A stretch of DNA of 64,000 nucleotides, taken from assembly GCA_037178855.1 (NCBI GenBank), contig JASJZC010000005.1:9052001-9116000 (forward strand). Direction: 5' to 3'. Positions 21,868 through 34,600 of the stretch are shown piece after piece; the first letter of the stretch is position 1; the number at the start of each line of letters is the position of its first letter. The notes beneath the pieces are model-generated. The model worked only from the letters and a program-made list of their open reading frames with translations. It ran no database searches and was not told the origin of the DNA. The translations under genes and the position numbers were made by a program. This DNA is from Oscheius sp. JU75. Lineage: Eukaryota; Nematoda; Chromadorea; Rhabditida; Rhabditidae.

Positions 21868-22923
21868 GTTTTCTTCAAGACTTGCGTTCTGAGGTTGGTC
21901 GAAGAGCCTGTTTTTATATACTGGTCTTATCAATTCGTGGGCACAAAGGGCACAAAGTGGAAACATTTCCACAATATGTTTGGGGAAAAGACTGGATTAT
22001 TAGTGAAGTTGGATGGTGAAAATGAACAGATCGGAGGTGATCTTTGCGACTGTACGCAACAGTTAGATGTTGACCGACCGACCGGGGAATCTAAATCGAT
22101 CTACCATTCGGGAGTAGGTCAAAGATTTTGGTCCTACCCCTGCAATATATTGATTCCTGATTGATAGGAAGCGAGTTGACGCAGCACTAATTGAAGGGTC
22201 CCAAGCTCAAACCCGCTTCGGCTCAACCAAGGCTTCCATCCTCTCGCAGAGATCGGTAAATTGCTTGCTACGAAGATAAGACGTTCTTGAAGTCAGTCTT
22301 GACAGCTTAGAACGTAAGCCTACTTGACCTGGCCCCTCAGGTTGTACGCGCATGCAACTGAGCTCGCGGATTACGGGTCAAAGTTTATCTTTATCTTATA
22401 CTGATCTCAATGGGCTGACACCACAGCGAAGAATGAAGATCTCGAGGATCTAAAAAGCTCGATATGTATAGCTAAGAACGAGTTGTTGGATTAGAGATCT
22501 GATTGCAAAAAGACGACCAGAACTGGAACGGAGGCGCTCCTCTCACGACTGTTGGAAATGGAAACTTTACCATGATTGCATAAGCTAGCCCTACTAGATA
22601 TCAGCCGATTTCCATTCCCTACGTTTGTAAGCCATCGTTGGGTGGTTATTAAGTTGATTTATATCAATATATTTCTTCCGTGTGTCTTGACGCGTTGTTG
22701 AAAAGGCCAGTCTTCCGATTGCTTGAACTAGGTATGAAAATGAAATAGGTGCGTTACTATTCGCATAAATACGAAAAATTCTCCATATGGGTAGAGAACT
22801 TTCCTAGATGAAAACGGAGCGGTTTCCTCTTTCCAGTCTAATGTCACAAGAAGTAGTTATTGCTTTTCAGGAATGAGGCTTTCTTTCATTGTATCAATAT
22901 TTACTCACTTTGTACAGCCGCAT
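21868..22923. other. Intergenic with a short P450-like relic
   Basis: About 1.05 kb with no complete gene. Positions about 22420-22470 (agcgaagaatgaagatctcg) closely match part of the last P450 exon at about 19890-19930 (agcgaagaatgaagtttccg), suggesting a decayed duplicate of that exon. Nothing else was recognised. Confidence 0.4.
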
Positions 22924-25084
22924 TTACAATTTCATTTCCTTCAGTTCCCTTCTGAGAATCTTTCCAGCTGGTGACTTGGGAATCTGTGAGATGAATTGGA
23001 CTCCGCCTTCAAGTCTCTTGTACTTGGCCAGCTTCTCCACTATAATCTGTTTGACTTCGTCTTCTTTGAGCGAGGGATCAGCTTTCACGACGAAGGCTCG
23101 TGGCACCTCTCCAAAGTCGTCGTGTGGCACACCAATTACAGCGACGTCATGGATTCTGGGATAACCGAGAAGAACAGATTCCAGCTCCGCTGGGGCTACC
23201 TGAAAATCACTTATACATTAAGACGACAGAATGTTTTACCTGCAGGCCCTTGACTTTGATAAGCTCCTTGATTCTGTCCACAATGTGCATTTCTCCCTTC
23301 GCATTGAAGTAACCGACATCTCCTTAAAAGAACTTTGAGTTCTTTTTTAAATCATTTCCTACCTGTATGGAACCATCCATCCTTATCAATGACTTCAGCA
23401 GTGGCATCGGGTCTTCCAAGATACCCTTTCATGACTGCTTGACTTCGTAGACAGAGCTCGCCTGTCTGGTTCACGTCCAATTCTTCGCCTGTTGCAACGT
23501 CTACGATCTTGGCCTCGAACTCTGGAGCAACACGGCCAACGTGCTCGTATTTACCATATTCTTCACAGGGAGGAAGAAAAGAACAGAGTGAGGTTTCCGA
23601 CATCCCGTAAGCTGAAAAGATGTTCAGTTAAACCGATCTTTAACTTCCTACCTTGAGTCAAGAAAACGCCCGGGAACTTCTTTTGGAACTGTTCAGCCAA
23701 ATCTTTTCCCAGTGGTGCAGCTCCAGAGACAGCATATTTAGCCGAGGAGAAGTCATACTTTGAAGTACTCGGATCTTTGACGAGCATATGAGCTACTGGT
23801 GGGACAATGTACAGACACCAGGGCTTGTACTCTTCAATACACTTGTAGAAGAGAGTTGGATCCATCCGGTTCATCACGACAGCTGTGTCTCCTTTGAGAA
23901 GTAGAGCCATGAGTGTAACTTTTCCGTATACATGGTAGAAAGGTAGATACAGTACGAGGTTTCCAGACATGGGAAATGATCCAAAGTGCTCGGCAATCTT
24001 TGGCCGGATGACGTTCTGAGAGTGCCTGAAAATAACTTATCGACTGATCACATTATAAACTCACTTCTTATACCCGATGACAGCTGTCAAGAAGTTTATA
24101 TGAGTCAACTCTACTCCTTTCGGGATACCAGTAGTTCCACTTGAATAGGGAAGAACAGCCACATCTTGTAGATTGTGGGTAGGTTTCGGAGCTACAGTTG
24201 TAGAACTGACTGCATCGGCCCAAAAAACTAATTTGGGATGAGATGGCAGTTCTTTCTCGAAACAAAAATCTCGGATACACACAACTTTCTAAACTTGTGG
24301 GAATCATATTTCAGAAAGAGGGTTTACCTTGACAGAATTCACATGATCAGCTGCTTCGAGGACCTTGGACAAGTATTTTTCACTGGTGAAGGCTACAGTA
24401 GTGTTGCTATCCCTGAACTGGCGAGCGATTTCTTCTGGGAAAAGGTTAAGTAGTTTTTGATTAGCCTACCAGCATTAAATTGGGCCGAGGCTCCGGAAAA
24501 CGCTCCTCCTCTTCCGATCGTCGCGATGAAGATAACCGGGAATTCGATGCAATTGCCAAGAACAGAGGTGGTAACATCGCCATTCTTGAAACCGCTGTAA
24601 AAACAGGAGTTATGCCAAGAAAGAAAAGCTTTGTGAATTTAAAAAGTCACACCAAACGCTACATACATGTCATGAAGGAACCCTTCCAGTGCCTTGATTT
24701 CATTCAGCAGCTCTTTGTAACTGTAACGGTGCTCAGGATTTTCCGCGGTAACCTAAACGTTACATATCTCAGAAACTTAAAATGTACTAACCATCGCTGT
24801 CTTTCCTGCTTCGGCATGTTCCCTGATACTTTTGGTTAGTGCACCATAGACACAGTTGTCAATCGATCCGATTGAAGGCCAAGGTGAAGTGAAAATCCTC
24901 TGTAACAAACTGTGTTTCACTCCAAAGATCTAACACTTACAGTTCGGTATGAGGTCAAAGTCTTTGCGTTTCTTGGAGAAATAAGTCGCTTAAGTGGCTC
25001 GAAGCGGTAGGTACGTGTTTGTCCTTCCCCACAGAGCACGTGGACGGCGCAGAGGAGACGAGAGGTGCGATAGAGGTGCCTCAT
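22924..25084 (-). CDS. Acyl-CoA synthetase / 4-coumarate-CoA ligase-like adenylating enzyme
   Basis: ANL-superfamily enzyme that activates a carboxylic acid as acyl-AMP and then acyl-CoA. The ATG at 25084 gives a basic, hydroxylated N-terminus (MRHLYRTSRLLCAVH) that may be a mitochondrial targeting peptide. In order I see TAENPEHRYSYKELL, the P-loop-like AMP-binding motif YSSGTTGIPKGVELTH (about 24110-24190), LPFYHVYG, a GAAPLGKDLAEQFQ segment, YGMSETS-like sequence split by an intron, GELCLRSQAVMKGYLG, DGWFHTG, VAPAELES, a VPRAFVV segment and the catalytic lysine region SPAGKILRRELKEM at the end. The C-terminal SKL-type peroxisomal signal is absent (ends KEMKL). No lesion was seen. It sits head to tail with the P450 and thioesterase on the same strand, a lipid/xenobiotic block by content, with no evidence of co-transcription. 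Confidence 0.9.
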
Positions 25085-26511
25085 CGCTGGAATGAACGTT
25101 AAAGAATAGATTAAATTAATGAGTGCTCGGGAAAACTTCAACCTATTTGAGGATATGGCTTTCGTGAAAGCTTTCGTGCTTTTTCTTCTCTTGCTTTTGC
25201 CAAAGCCTAGTCAAAATAGGAAAAAATAACTTTAAAAATAACAAAAAAATAACTTTGTTGATAACTTTAAATTTACCCCAACTAGAGTTATCGACGAAGG
25301 CTCAAGCAGTTTATTTGCTACTTGTAGACGAAGTGATAAGATTTACAGGTCTTTATTAATGGAAAATTTGTCATGTGCGGGCTTGATGGCACTAAAATAG
25401 GCGTTTCCGGTGGCTTGCTACAAATTATATAAAAATTGCTGACTTCAAATCGGCCAAAGAGTACCGTTTCCACTGAGAGCAGAGGGCAAACAGTGAGTGA
25501 TGTTTGTCATTGTTACCTTCACGTCAATTACAAACAAGCTTTTTTTCCTTTCGAGCGAGTAACAGGATGGCAGCATAAACTTCACTTCACTGAAAAGGCC
25601 AAATATTGCACCTTCTCTGAAGAACTATCCTATGTCCCATGAGGTAAAGCTTTATCAAATCTTGAACTAATCCATAAACAACAGCAGACTCTGTGAAGGA
25701 AGAACAAAGATGATGGACATATCGAACTCCTCCTTTCAGCTTTCGGGGTTCAAGCGGACTTTGCACACCACGTGGGGTAGACTTGCACTTCAGCCAAAAA
25801 ACCACCTGCGCTGGTCATTTACGATGACTCTGCGCCGAATTTATGTCTTTGTGACAGACTACAAGGCACACGTTTGAATGCGAAATGATAGTAATCTCTG
25901 TGATTTTGATCTTAGAGTTGATTTCAATTTGAGCGTTTCGAGTTTAAAGCTCACAGAGTGAAAAAGTGTATGAGGCTTATGGACAACAACTGTCGCCAGT
26001 TCGTCATAACCTGCAGCGAGATCGGGCGTCTAAGAGGGAAAATGACTTCAAACAAAACTTGTGCTGTCAAGTAATAAGTAGGGATACAATGTTGATAAAC
26101 AGTTTACTTCAGAACTTTTCACAAAATTCAAAGCAGAATCCTTGGTTACTTTTACCTTCGGTACGTTTTCAGGATTATCTCCGTTGAAGATAATGTATCC
26201 AAATTTTCCAAAACCAAATAGAGCCTCTGTTGAGCTTTCAAGCACACCAATTTTCGACATCCCCTAAATATCTGTCATGGTCTTCTAGTCTTGATTATAC
26301 CATGCAGTTCTTGAGTTCTTTCACTGAAAAATTTGAAATGTACAGAAGTACTAAACTTGAAAAAAAGTACAACAAAAAACTTACAGAACTTTTTGATAAA
26401 GTGGTTTCGGGAAGGACTGTCAGATCTCAAAAGACCAGCCTTTGGTACCACGATTCAGTTCAATTTATTAAGATTCAATATGTACAGACAAAAATCAGTT
26501 AATAGCCCGTC
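25085..26511. other. Unresolved, no confident gene
   Basis: About 1.4 kb. One minus-strand frame at 26150-26260 (MSKIGVLESSTEALFGFG then GYIIFNGDNPENVPK) ends at a plausible donor (AAG|GTAAAAG) and could be a first exon, but no matching second exon was found. The rest is AT-rich and shows nothing I can support. Confidence 0.3.
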
Positions 26512-26769
26512 CTATCCACGAGTTTCAAAGACAGGATTTCCGTTCTGATAGCTGGTTGGGACTTTGAGATCCGGGCGAATAACTCGCCCATCCTTCACAA
26601 TGGGATCAGGAACAGCAATGTTTTCTCCTCTTCCACATCCAAAGCTACCACATCTGTTGTTGTATCGAAGATATCGGTTGCTAGCAGTTTTGGAGTTGTA
26701 TGGAATCACAATGACGTTTTGAGCCATAGAGGAGGCGACGATCAAAAGAAGAGGAAACCAGAAAAGGTA
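26512..26769 (-). CDS. Small secreted protein, 5' end unresolved
   Basis: A minus-strand exon of about 86 codons ending at the stop at 26512. It opens with a hydrophobic run (YLFWFPLLLIVASSMAQ) that looks like a signal peptide, followed by NVIVIPYNSKTASNRYLRYN, a CGSFGCGRG motif and the acidic/basic end DGRVIRPDLK. The frame has no ATG before the hydrophobic run. The exon is preceded by an acceptor-like GAGCTTCAG, so a short upstream coding exon is likely but was not found. Translation from the internal ATG (MAQN) would lose the leader. Family unknown. Confidence 0.5.
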   Translation of the reverse strand, partial: YLFWFPLLLIVASSMAQNVIVIPYNSKTASNRYLRYNNRCGSFGCGRGENIAVPDPIVKDGRVIRPDLKVPTSYQNGNPVFETRG

Positions 26770-26772
26770 CAC

Positions 26773-28053
26773 TGAAGCTCGGTTTATGCTATGTTATGAA
26801 TAGCAACCCACTTTTTTGTCAGGGAATTTGAGTTTGTAGGAGCTGAAGCTGTACTGCAACCTGAAGAAATCCATCATTTATAGGGGCTGTATCTCCAGAT
26901 TGTTTGATCTTCGACGTGGCACAGTTTACAGCAACCGCTCCCGACTTGAAAAACTTCCGTTGGCATTGTTCCGTGTCTGAGTCACTGCAGTCTAATCACG
27001 TCATTGAGCAAAGAGTATCGCCGCTCACATGCGCGGGAAAAACTAGACAGTCTGTTAGAAGGTGAGATCAAGAAATGCTCATGAGAATCTTAAAATGGTG
27101 GAAACCGAATTGTAAGAAGTATTCGGGTGGCAGGTTCAGATGCTCATAAGTTGTAGCGGAGCACGAATCCGCTTTGAAGACCGCCTCATTTCTAAGAACC
27201 GCTGGAATAAACAGCGTTATCTTTAAAAACCACCCTACCGTCTACCTGATGAATGGCGGACACAGTACTGTTGAGCCCACAGCATCCAACACCTGGAAGC
27301 TATTCGTACTACTGGAATCATGCAAAGACAAGTTTCTGTTCCAGTTGGTGCTTCTGATGTTAACAACGAAGCAAATACGTTTGACAAACAGATGGTACGT
27401 AAATGAGTGATATGCAAGACTGTACAGATGCCAATAATAACATTACTTTATCAGCTTCAACATTCCCACTACGAACACATGATAAACTCATAATCTACCT
27501 GATTGTTGTTTTCCCCCACACGAAACATTGTTTCCCGTGTTTGTCCGATCTCTACCATGTACGCGTGCCCTTGGTCTATTTTCAGCTCTGCTGCATGAAT
27601 CTCTTGATCTGTAGCTCCTGTGTCAAACTCGTGCTTGGAAATTTTTTCTTGCGAGGATTAAAGAACTGAATTGCTCGCCTTTTCTTTTCCTTAAGTCAAC
27701 TGTGAAATGTGCAGTGACTTGCCGTTCAAAGCTGAAAAGAATACTTTTTGTTACAAATGCTTGTTTCCATGGTTTGGCTTAACTTGAGCAAAATTGTTCA
27801 GGCACAGTTACCTGAGTGTGGCACGCTTTTACTTCCTTCAACTACGTTCAGTTCCCATCCCACATTTTTATCGTGGAGAGGATTTGACTCTCACGCCCTT
27901 ATGAGACCAACGGACGAGGAATCAAAAAAATCTCATGGGCCACTGAGAATGACTGGGAACATTTCTCTGTTCTTACTCATTCTTAGCTTTCGAATTTGTT
28001 AGGCAACCTGCAGATCCTTAGCTATCTCGACCTCCAAAATTTATTTTTAAGAA
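26773..28053. other. Intergenic, no confident gene
   Basis: About 1.3 kb. It contains scattered short frames on both strands (for example minus 27240-27410) with possible donors, but no linked exons, conserved motif or RNA gene that I recognise. Confidence 0.4.
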
Positions 28054-29238
28054 ATGACATCAGCGGTCAGTCCTACAGCTGTCCCAGAAGCTCAATCATC
28101 GAACCGAAGCGATATTCCATCACTGGGTATTTACTTGGAAATCATCCGAGATACTGTAAGAATAGACCTTTTATACTGCACAGTCTTCATTCCAGATAGA
28201 CCGATGGAACGACTGCAAGATTTGGGCAATTGAACCGTACGCAGTAGACATCGTGTTCTACATGAGCGTATTTTTCGTCTTACTGTATCTGTACGTGATT
28301 GTCATTATTGTGTACAAGCGGTTGACGACAAAATTGTTTCATAGTAGCTTTTATAACTGCGTGATTTTGCTAGCGATCGGAGATATCGGGACTGTGATTA
28401 CGTGTTCTAGAGGTAGGTAATAGGAATAGGAACAAGGTTAAGCTCTTACAGTAACCATTCCTGCCTGTTCCCTCAAAGACATCGCTGCTCGCTACGTTGC
28501 CTGGGAAGCCATAGGTGTTTTCTGTGTTGACTTGATCTACGGTGTTAACTTGGTGATGTCCCTGATCCGACTGAACGCCATTTTCAATTTTCACTCTAAC
28601 GGTACAAGAGACAGGGTTCGTTACCCAATAAAAGAGACTTTACGAGACTTTCAGATTAGCAAGATCCTTAACATCTTTCTGCTATTTGAATTCGTCTGGT
28701 CACTGACCATGGGAATCTTGTACTTCAACGGCTGCATAAAGAAAATCTGGTTTGAGGACGTCAAATATTTCGGAGAGTTTCTCTTCCCGTTCAATTATTT
28801 CCGCACTGAGTATAATTGCGCCAAACTGGGAATAACTTTTGTGATCTATGTTGCAGCTTTCATTAAACTCAGGATGGTGAGGCATTTTAAGCTTGGAAAA
28901 ACGAAGGTTTATAGATTTATATTGCTGCAAAACCACTAGGCAAGCAGTCTCGGTTCTTAATCCTAGCGGTCCTCATATTTATCTGTGAACTTTTGTTCAT
29001 ATATAGCTCGGATTGGCTCGGATCAGCATGGGGAATCGGAGATGATGTATTCAATGCGCATGTTAGCTACTTCGGAAGACCCATAGCTACCGGCATCACT
29101 CCGGTACGCTTGAATTTGAGATGCTAAGTTTTACATGTTCAGGTATTTTACGTTCTCTTCTCATCTGAAGTCAGACGCGCATGTTTTTGGTTTTTCAAAG
29201 GTGTTCAAGAAAAGAGTGAGTGCAAAATACTGATCTGA
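28054..29238 (+). CDS. Serpentine chemoreceptor-like 7TM protein
   Basis: Plus-strand receptor. Exon 1 starts with ATG at 28054 (MTSAVSPTAVPEAQSS) and splices in phase 0 at 28143 to IDRWNDCKIW and TM1 (FYMSVFFVLLYLYVIVII). Then come HSSFYNCVILLAIGDIG (TM2), EAIGVFCVDLIYGVNLVMSL with SLIRLNAIF (TM3 and its basic end), LNIFLLFEFVWSLTMGILY (TM4), LGITFVIYVAAFIKLRM (TM5), and after a 38-nt intron SRFLILAVLIFICELLFIY (TM6) and GITPVFYVLFSSEVRRA (TM7). The stop is at about 29236-29238. Junctions checked between TM5, TM6 and TM7 are in phase. No lesion was seen. It resembles the Srv/Srx/Srt group in layout, but I cannot name the class. Confidence 0.75.
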
Positions 29239-29793
29239 TCCTAGAACTTCTAGGGTCGCTACAATCGGTGACGGTTACTGTAATTACGAAGAGAAGCTGA
29301 CAAACACACTTTTCGCAACCTAATCCGATCTTAACTTTAAAAAAGCTTGAAAGTTTCGTTCATAAAGTTCTTTTTAAAGCTTGCAAGTTTCTGGTTCCTT
29401 TGGAGTTTTTTGAGTCAGTGCCAGCTTGGCTGGAGCACCGTGACTGACTAAAACGGGACGACAAGGAGAGCTTGTCATTGACAGATTGACATGGCCAGAA
29501 ATCGAATGACAGAAAGAAGACCCAAAACGATAAACGCCACTATTGAAGCATACGTTTTGACGTAAACGTGGAGATGGTTTTTATCATCTCTGGAAGAGAT
29601 CAAATGACTTGTAATATCAAGTTTGGTACAAACCTGCCATTTTGGTATGTCTTTGTCTTTCTCGTGACTCCTTATTTGTTGAATTGTTGGTTTGCTGTAC
29701 CCGGTCAACTTTACCTCTCACACAGGTGGATATAATAAGCATAATTGTTGAGGACGCCTTACTCAACCGCGTCTATTTTCCCGATCACTCAAG
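29239..29793. other. Intergenic; one possible membrane-anchor exon on the minus strand
   Basis: About 555 bases. The minus-strand frame 29475-29600 encodes a hydrophobic stretch (ASIVAFIVLGLLSVIRFLAM) before a stop. It could be the last exon of a small membrane protein, but no partner exon was found. Confidence 0.3.
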
Positions 29794-31121
29794 ATGGAGG
29801 AACAGGTCGCGTTTATAATTCGTCTATTCGTCGTTTTAGCTGCAACTATTGGTTTTCTTCTAAATATCATTCTAATCTACGCTATCGTCAAGAAATCTCC
29901 TTCCCAAATAAAAAGCTACTCCATCTTGCTGCTATATTTCGCCTTCACAGATCTGATATCATCTCTGCTAACAATTTTTGTGCTTCAGAGCATTTTTCAG
30001 TATCAGGGCTCTGATTGTATGCTACGGATTTTGTCGACTCTTAGAACCTGCCGCCTGTGGCATGGGGTCTGATTAAGCTTAACAAGCTTCAGAAGAAAGT
30101 GGGATCTGCTGAGGCTAGCGCTGTTAATATCAGTTTTCATGTAAATGAACTCTACATAGGGGTAAACCAATGGTAAGCTAATTTTGTTTATTGTACAGTT
30201 CAGCAATAACAAGCATTGTGCGATGAGATAGTACGTGAGAACACCAATACAACTGCGTCACTAAATTGTACTTGTCGTCCCAGGCGTGTAGCGTCCTCTC
30301 CGGGGTCGTCCACATTCAGCAAAAGCTCTGGAGAATAAATTCTGCCAGGCTCGCAAGAATATGTTTTTGAGTAATTAGCTGTTAGTTTCGGAAATTGTGT
30401 CTGCGCTCTTTTCAGTTATGCAACAGGACACAATTGTGTAGCGAGAGTTTGTCTCGGAATTAGATTCTCTTTTCCTTTTGGAAACTACCAGCTAACTGCT
30501 ATCTTAAACTTGCAAGTTGTTTTGGAAACACTAATCTGCAACGAGCTTTAGCACTTCAATTCGCTAGCTGGGTCGTTGATATTACCTGTTCATCTAACTG
30601 AAACACTGAAAAACAGTGAAGATTAACTTCCCAGATTTCTTGGCACTTGGAGCTCCACAAACATATGGCTTCATGAACCTTGTGTGTAGTTTTCTACTCG
30701 AGTTTCCAAGTATCCCCATCATGATAATTGGTCTACTCCTACAGCATAACCTTTTTATAAGGGTCAACGCGATGACTACTTTCTCAGAAGCAACCCGGAA
30801 ACTGCATAAAGCTTTTATACAGGTCTACTTTTAAATTAAATTTGTTCAATTTATCTTTAGGCGCTAACTTTCAGCACACTCTTGCTTCTACTTGGGCTGC
30901 TATCAAACGTTCTTCTGACCATCGAGCTTTTCTTTCTTCCCACCAGCCACATTCTGTCCATTTGTCTGACTCTGGCTTTCACACTTGCCTCAATGTTGAA
31001 TCCCTGTATTCCATTGTATTTCATTATTTCATACAGGAATTTCTTCCTGAGACTTTTCTTTTGGAAAAGGCCGAACAATTCAATTACTCCAATACAAACG
31101 TCTGGTATTGTGCCAAGATAA
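29794..31121 (+). pseudogene. Srd/Str-type chemoreceptor, probably decayed
   Basis: Plus-strand receptor remains. The first exon (ATG 29794) encodes a good Srd/Str-like N-terminus (FLLNIILIYAIVKKSPSQIK, SYSILLLYFAFTDLISS). The C-terminal part is also good: SEATRKLHKAFIQ, ALTFSTLLLLLGLLSN, SMLNPCIPLYFIISYRNFF, ending at 31121. Between them (30080-30610), where TM3-TM4 and the conserved GPC motif should be, there is only degenerate sequence with stops and no workable exon chain (isolated remnants such as CRLWHG and FSFPFGNY). I therefore read it as a pseudogene with intact ends, though an unrecognised splice pattern is possible. Confidence 0.65.
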
Positions 31122-31664
31122 GCGTGTGAATAAATCCTTTTCTGACAATGGAGAAATGAATATATAAATCTAGCTGCTGAGGAGACGTATAGCATCACGT
31201 GAATATGAGATCCCTACTGGGAATATGAAATGCCATACCTTGAGTCTATGTATGTCGACCTTAGCAGGAAAAAGTCACACTTAGAGTCCATGGGATCAAT
31301 CTATGTAAAACAATGCAGCGTTTTACCCAGTTCATACTGGCGACAGATGCAACCGTACGACATAGTCTGATAAGCGACGAAAGGAAGGAATGGAGCCAAG
31401 AACCATAAAAGCCATAAATTTTGCTGTTGAGCAGAACGGCTGCTACCACTCTCTCGATTAGTCTGCTCAGTTCACAAAACAATCCCCTCTTTAGAAATAA
31501 TCCTATTGGTCCCTATCAAAGAATGTCCCTTATCTGATCTCTAAAGAACCCAGTGCCTTTTCCTAGTCTATACCGTTTTCGATCAGCAAAATTTTCAACT
31601 TTCAGATTAAACACCTGACTTTAATCAGGCGAAGAAGCTTGTTTCCATCGACTGTTATCATATT
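31122..31664. other. Intergenic, no gene seen
   Basis: About 540 bases between the decayed receptor and the kinase gene. It presumably holds the kinase promoter, but no motif was recognised. Confidence 0.5.
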
Positions 31665-34600
31665 ATGAGACGCCTCTGGCTGCTCTCTTTCTTCCTTCCG
31701 TTTGCTATTACGACAGAACTTTCTTGTCCAACTATTGGAACAGCAGCATATATTTTTATTACAATTACTCAAGATGTCGATATTTCTGGATTTATCGGGT
31801 TGTTGTCTTTTTACTCCAAGGTTAGTCGCAGGTGACCTTAACTCTTGCATGGTCGAAAATCGAAAGTCTAAAGATCCAAATTCTTAACTGTTCAAACACT
31901 AGACAAAACATAAATTTGCTCCTGTAGAAAAAACCTGTTGACGGTAAGAGTGGATATCTGGTGATAAAATGTGAGCAACCGGCTGCTGTTTTTCAGGAGC
32001 AGTGCATAGCTTTGGTCTTATACTATGCATAACTTGCAAATTTTAGTTTTCTTTTAACAGAAGATATGAAAGAAGCCGCTACACGAATCATTCTTATCTG
32101 AGCTTGTCCGTGACAATACACTCCTGTTCCCCGCCGCTGACCTGATAATTTCTGTGCTCTGGGGGGCAAAATCGGCGGAAGCGGCTGATTTTTCAGTGAA
32201 GACACGACGTCAAGCACACGTGCAAATTTCAGCTGATGCCTATCAATGAGACCATTGAGTATCACTTCTATTTCGGTGCCACGACACAAGATCAAGTGAC
32301 AACGGCTAACATACAGGAAGAGGTGGAGACATGGGTCAATGAGCCGGGCTACTTGAGCCAAATCTACAATGCATCGATTGTCTACAACTCGAATATGGTT
32401 CAGTACGATGACGTTAATTCATCTCTTTCGAAAGTTATGGACACTATTTTCACATTAGTAGGGAATCTCTATGGTTCCAAGATTATGTGCTTCAGATAGA
32501 GCAACAAAACCAACAGCCCCTGACTGTTGTGCTGAAGAAACAAATCGTTCTTTTAACTGATTACGTACCAGTCAATGTGACCAACATTATGAATACTGAT
32601 ACTGAGGTGAGAGGAAAGACAGCGAGGCAGAGTATTTCATTATTTTCAGGTAAACACGCAACGATTTGCTCTGTTCCACGGATTAGACGACCAGACTCTT
32701 ATCAATTATTTGCGGTATCCTGTCTATTCAGTTGACCAGGACTCTTTGATTCCCAGTCTGCGAAAGACCACTCAGAAAAACCTGCCGTTCCGTGAGTTGG
32801 CCGTATTTCTCAAAAATATTAGGAAACATAGAGTTCCCAGATGTTCACGAAGTCAAGCCACAGGCAAACAATTTCATATTTCTCACATCTCCGGATCCTG
32901 TGGCATTGCAAGAAATTGTGTCAGCCACAGTTGGCGGTGACATGTGTTCTCTACAGCAGACAAGGATGTACAGCCAGTTCATTAACGTGAAGATTGCTAG
33001 CAACAACACGGTTGAAGGTAATGCTCACTATGAGCTGTAATCGGACAACAATCTATTCAGACATCTTTTTCCCTTGGCTCGGGACCGAAACTTCTAAATT
33101 TCTCAAGAAATGCATAGCCAGTCTGCCTCTAGAACCAGACAATGTCTGTGACTCTGCTGTCAATCAAGTTGTTGAAACCTTTGCTGAGACCGCGGCAAAA
33201 AAAACCAACAATTTGACTTTTATCACCTTTGTCTCTCATGACGATGACTGCGTCATGCCATTATTGAACAACTCAGGGATCCAGCTGTCCAATCTGGTAA
33301 GTTTAGGCCTTCAAATAAGAGTAATAGATGCGGTTTACTTGTCATTTATTCAAAGACAAAACAATAGTTAGACATCTGGGAATGGAGAACGGGTGGCAGC
33401 CGAGCCTTCTACTTCTCTTCTAATTGACGCTATATAGCTTGTACTCACTAAGTCATCTTTGATATCTGTGCGGTGTAATATCCTTTAGATCGTTCAGTGT
33501 TTGCGACCACGTCGATCTTGAATCCCTTGTAGTCTGTAGGATCTGTTTCTCTTCAGTGCCAAGCAGCGTTCATTGCCGACAGGTCTCTAATATCAAAGAG
33601 TAGGGGGAAATAGAATAAATTTAGAAAAAGTTGTTAGGGAAAAGAAAGAAAACTGGTGAAACTCTCGAAGGCATAGCTTAAAACGGGGGCCGGAGAGACT
33701 GACGAATACGGACTACGGATAGTAATAACGAACGATTGACCGTGGATAGTGCGTGACAGTGACAATATGGCACAAACCTCTCTTTCAGACGAGCATCCGA
33801 ATCGTTACCTCACAAATCTTGAAAGACTCCTACATTCCCATTGGAATTCCATTGAAAGAACATGGTTTCCTGTCTCCTGAAAAAGACCACCAGCTCATAC
33901 AGAACAATAAGTACTATTTGACGAACTACAGTACTACCTGTGTCTCGACAGTTTCTCTAGTCCCCATGTCAGCCGCCTATCCATACCGCCGACCCAAGCA
34001 TCTAAGAATTGCATTGGATGACATGTTGTGGATTACGGTCTGTGCGAGTATATGTTGCATGACGACTGGATGTATCCTGTACAGTTACGTCAAGAGAAAC
34101 CAGAAGAGACAACAGGAACTCTTGAATGAGATCATGGGGCAGCCAAGGTATGAGAAAATGAAGTTGTTGTGACTACGGTATTCAGAATTGCTGCTAAAGA
34201 AAACCTGGTAAATACCAGACTTCCATGGGAGATCAAGCAGGAGAAGGTTCACATTGACAAGGAGTTTTTGTTGGGAGAGGGGACGGTCTCGAATGTGTAT
34301 CTGGGTAAGTCATTGCTACTTGAATGTCTGTCTACAAATTTGTTGTCCGTTCTGTCTGTATAGCTGACTGTCTGTTTCAAGGTCAGATGACCATTACCAG
34401 TTCACCACACATGTAATATTTTCAGGCAAGCTCAAAGGAAAATCTCCCATCATGCAATGGATAGACAAGATTGAAATGAAACAGTACCAGGACTGTGCTG
34501 TGGCTGTTCGAGTCCCGAAGCATTTTGACGAGCCCGAAGAAGATCAGCTTTCAAGAGAAATTCAGTCGATGAGACGACTGAAACATCACGATCACGTTGC

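Noticed and set aside
21760-22164. Plus-strand frame of 134 codons
   Set aside because: Runs antisense through the first P450 exon and into non-coding sequence; no motif or splice support.
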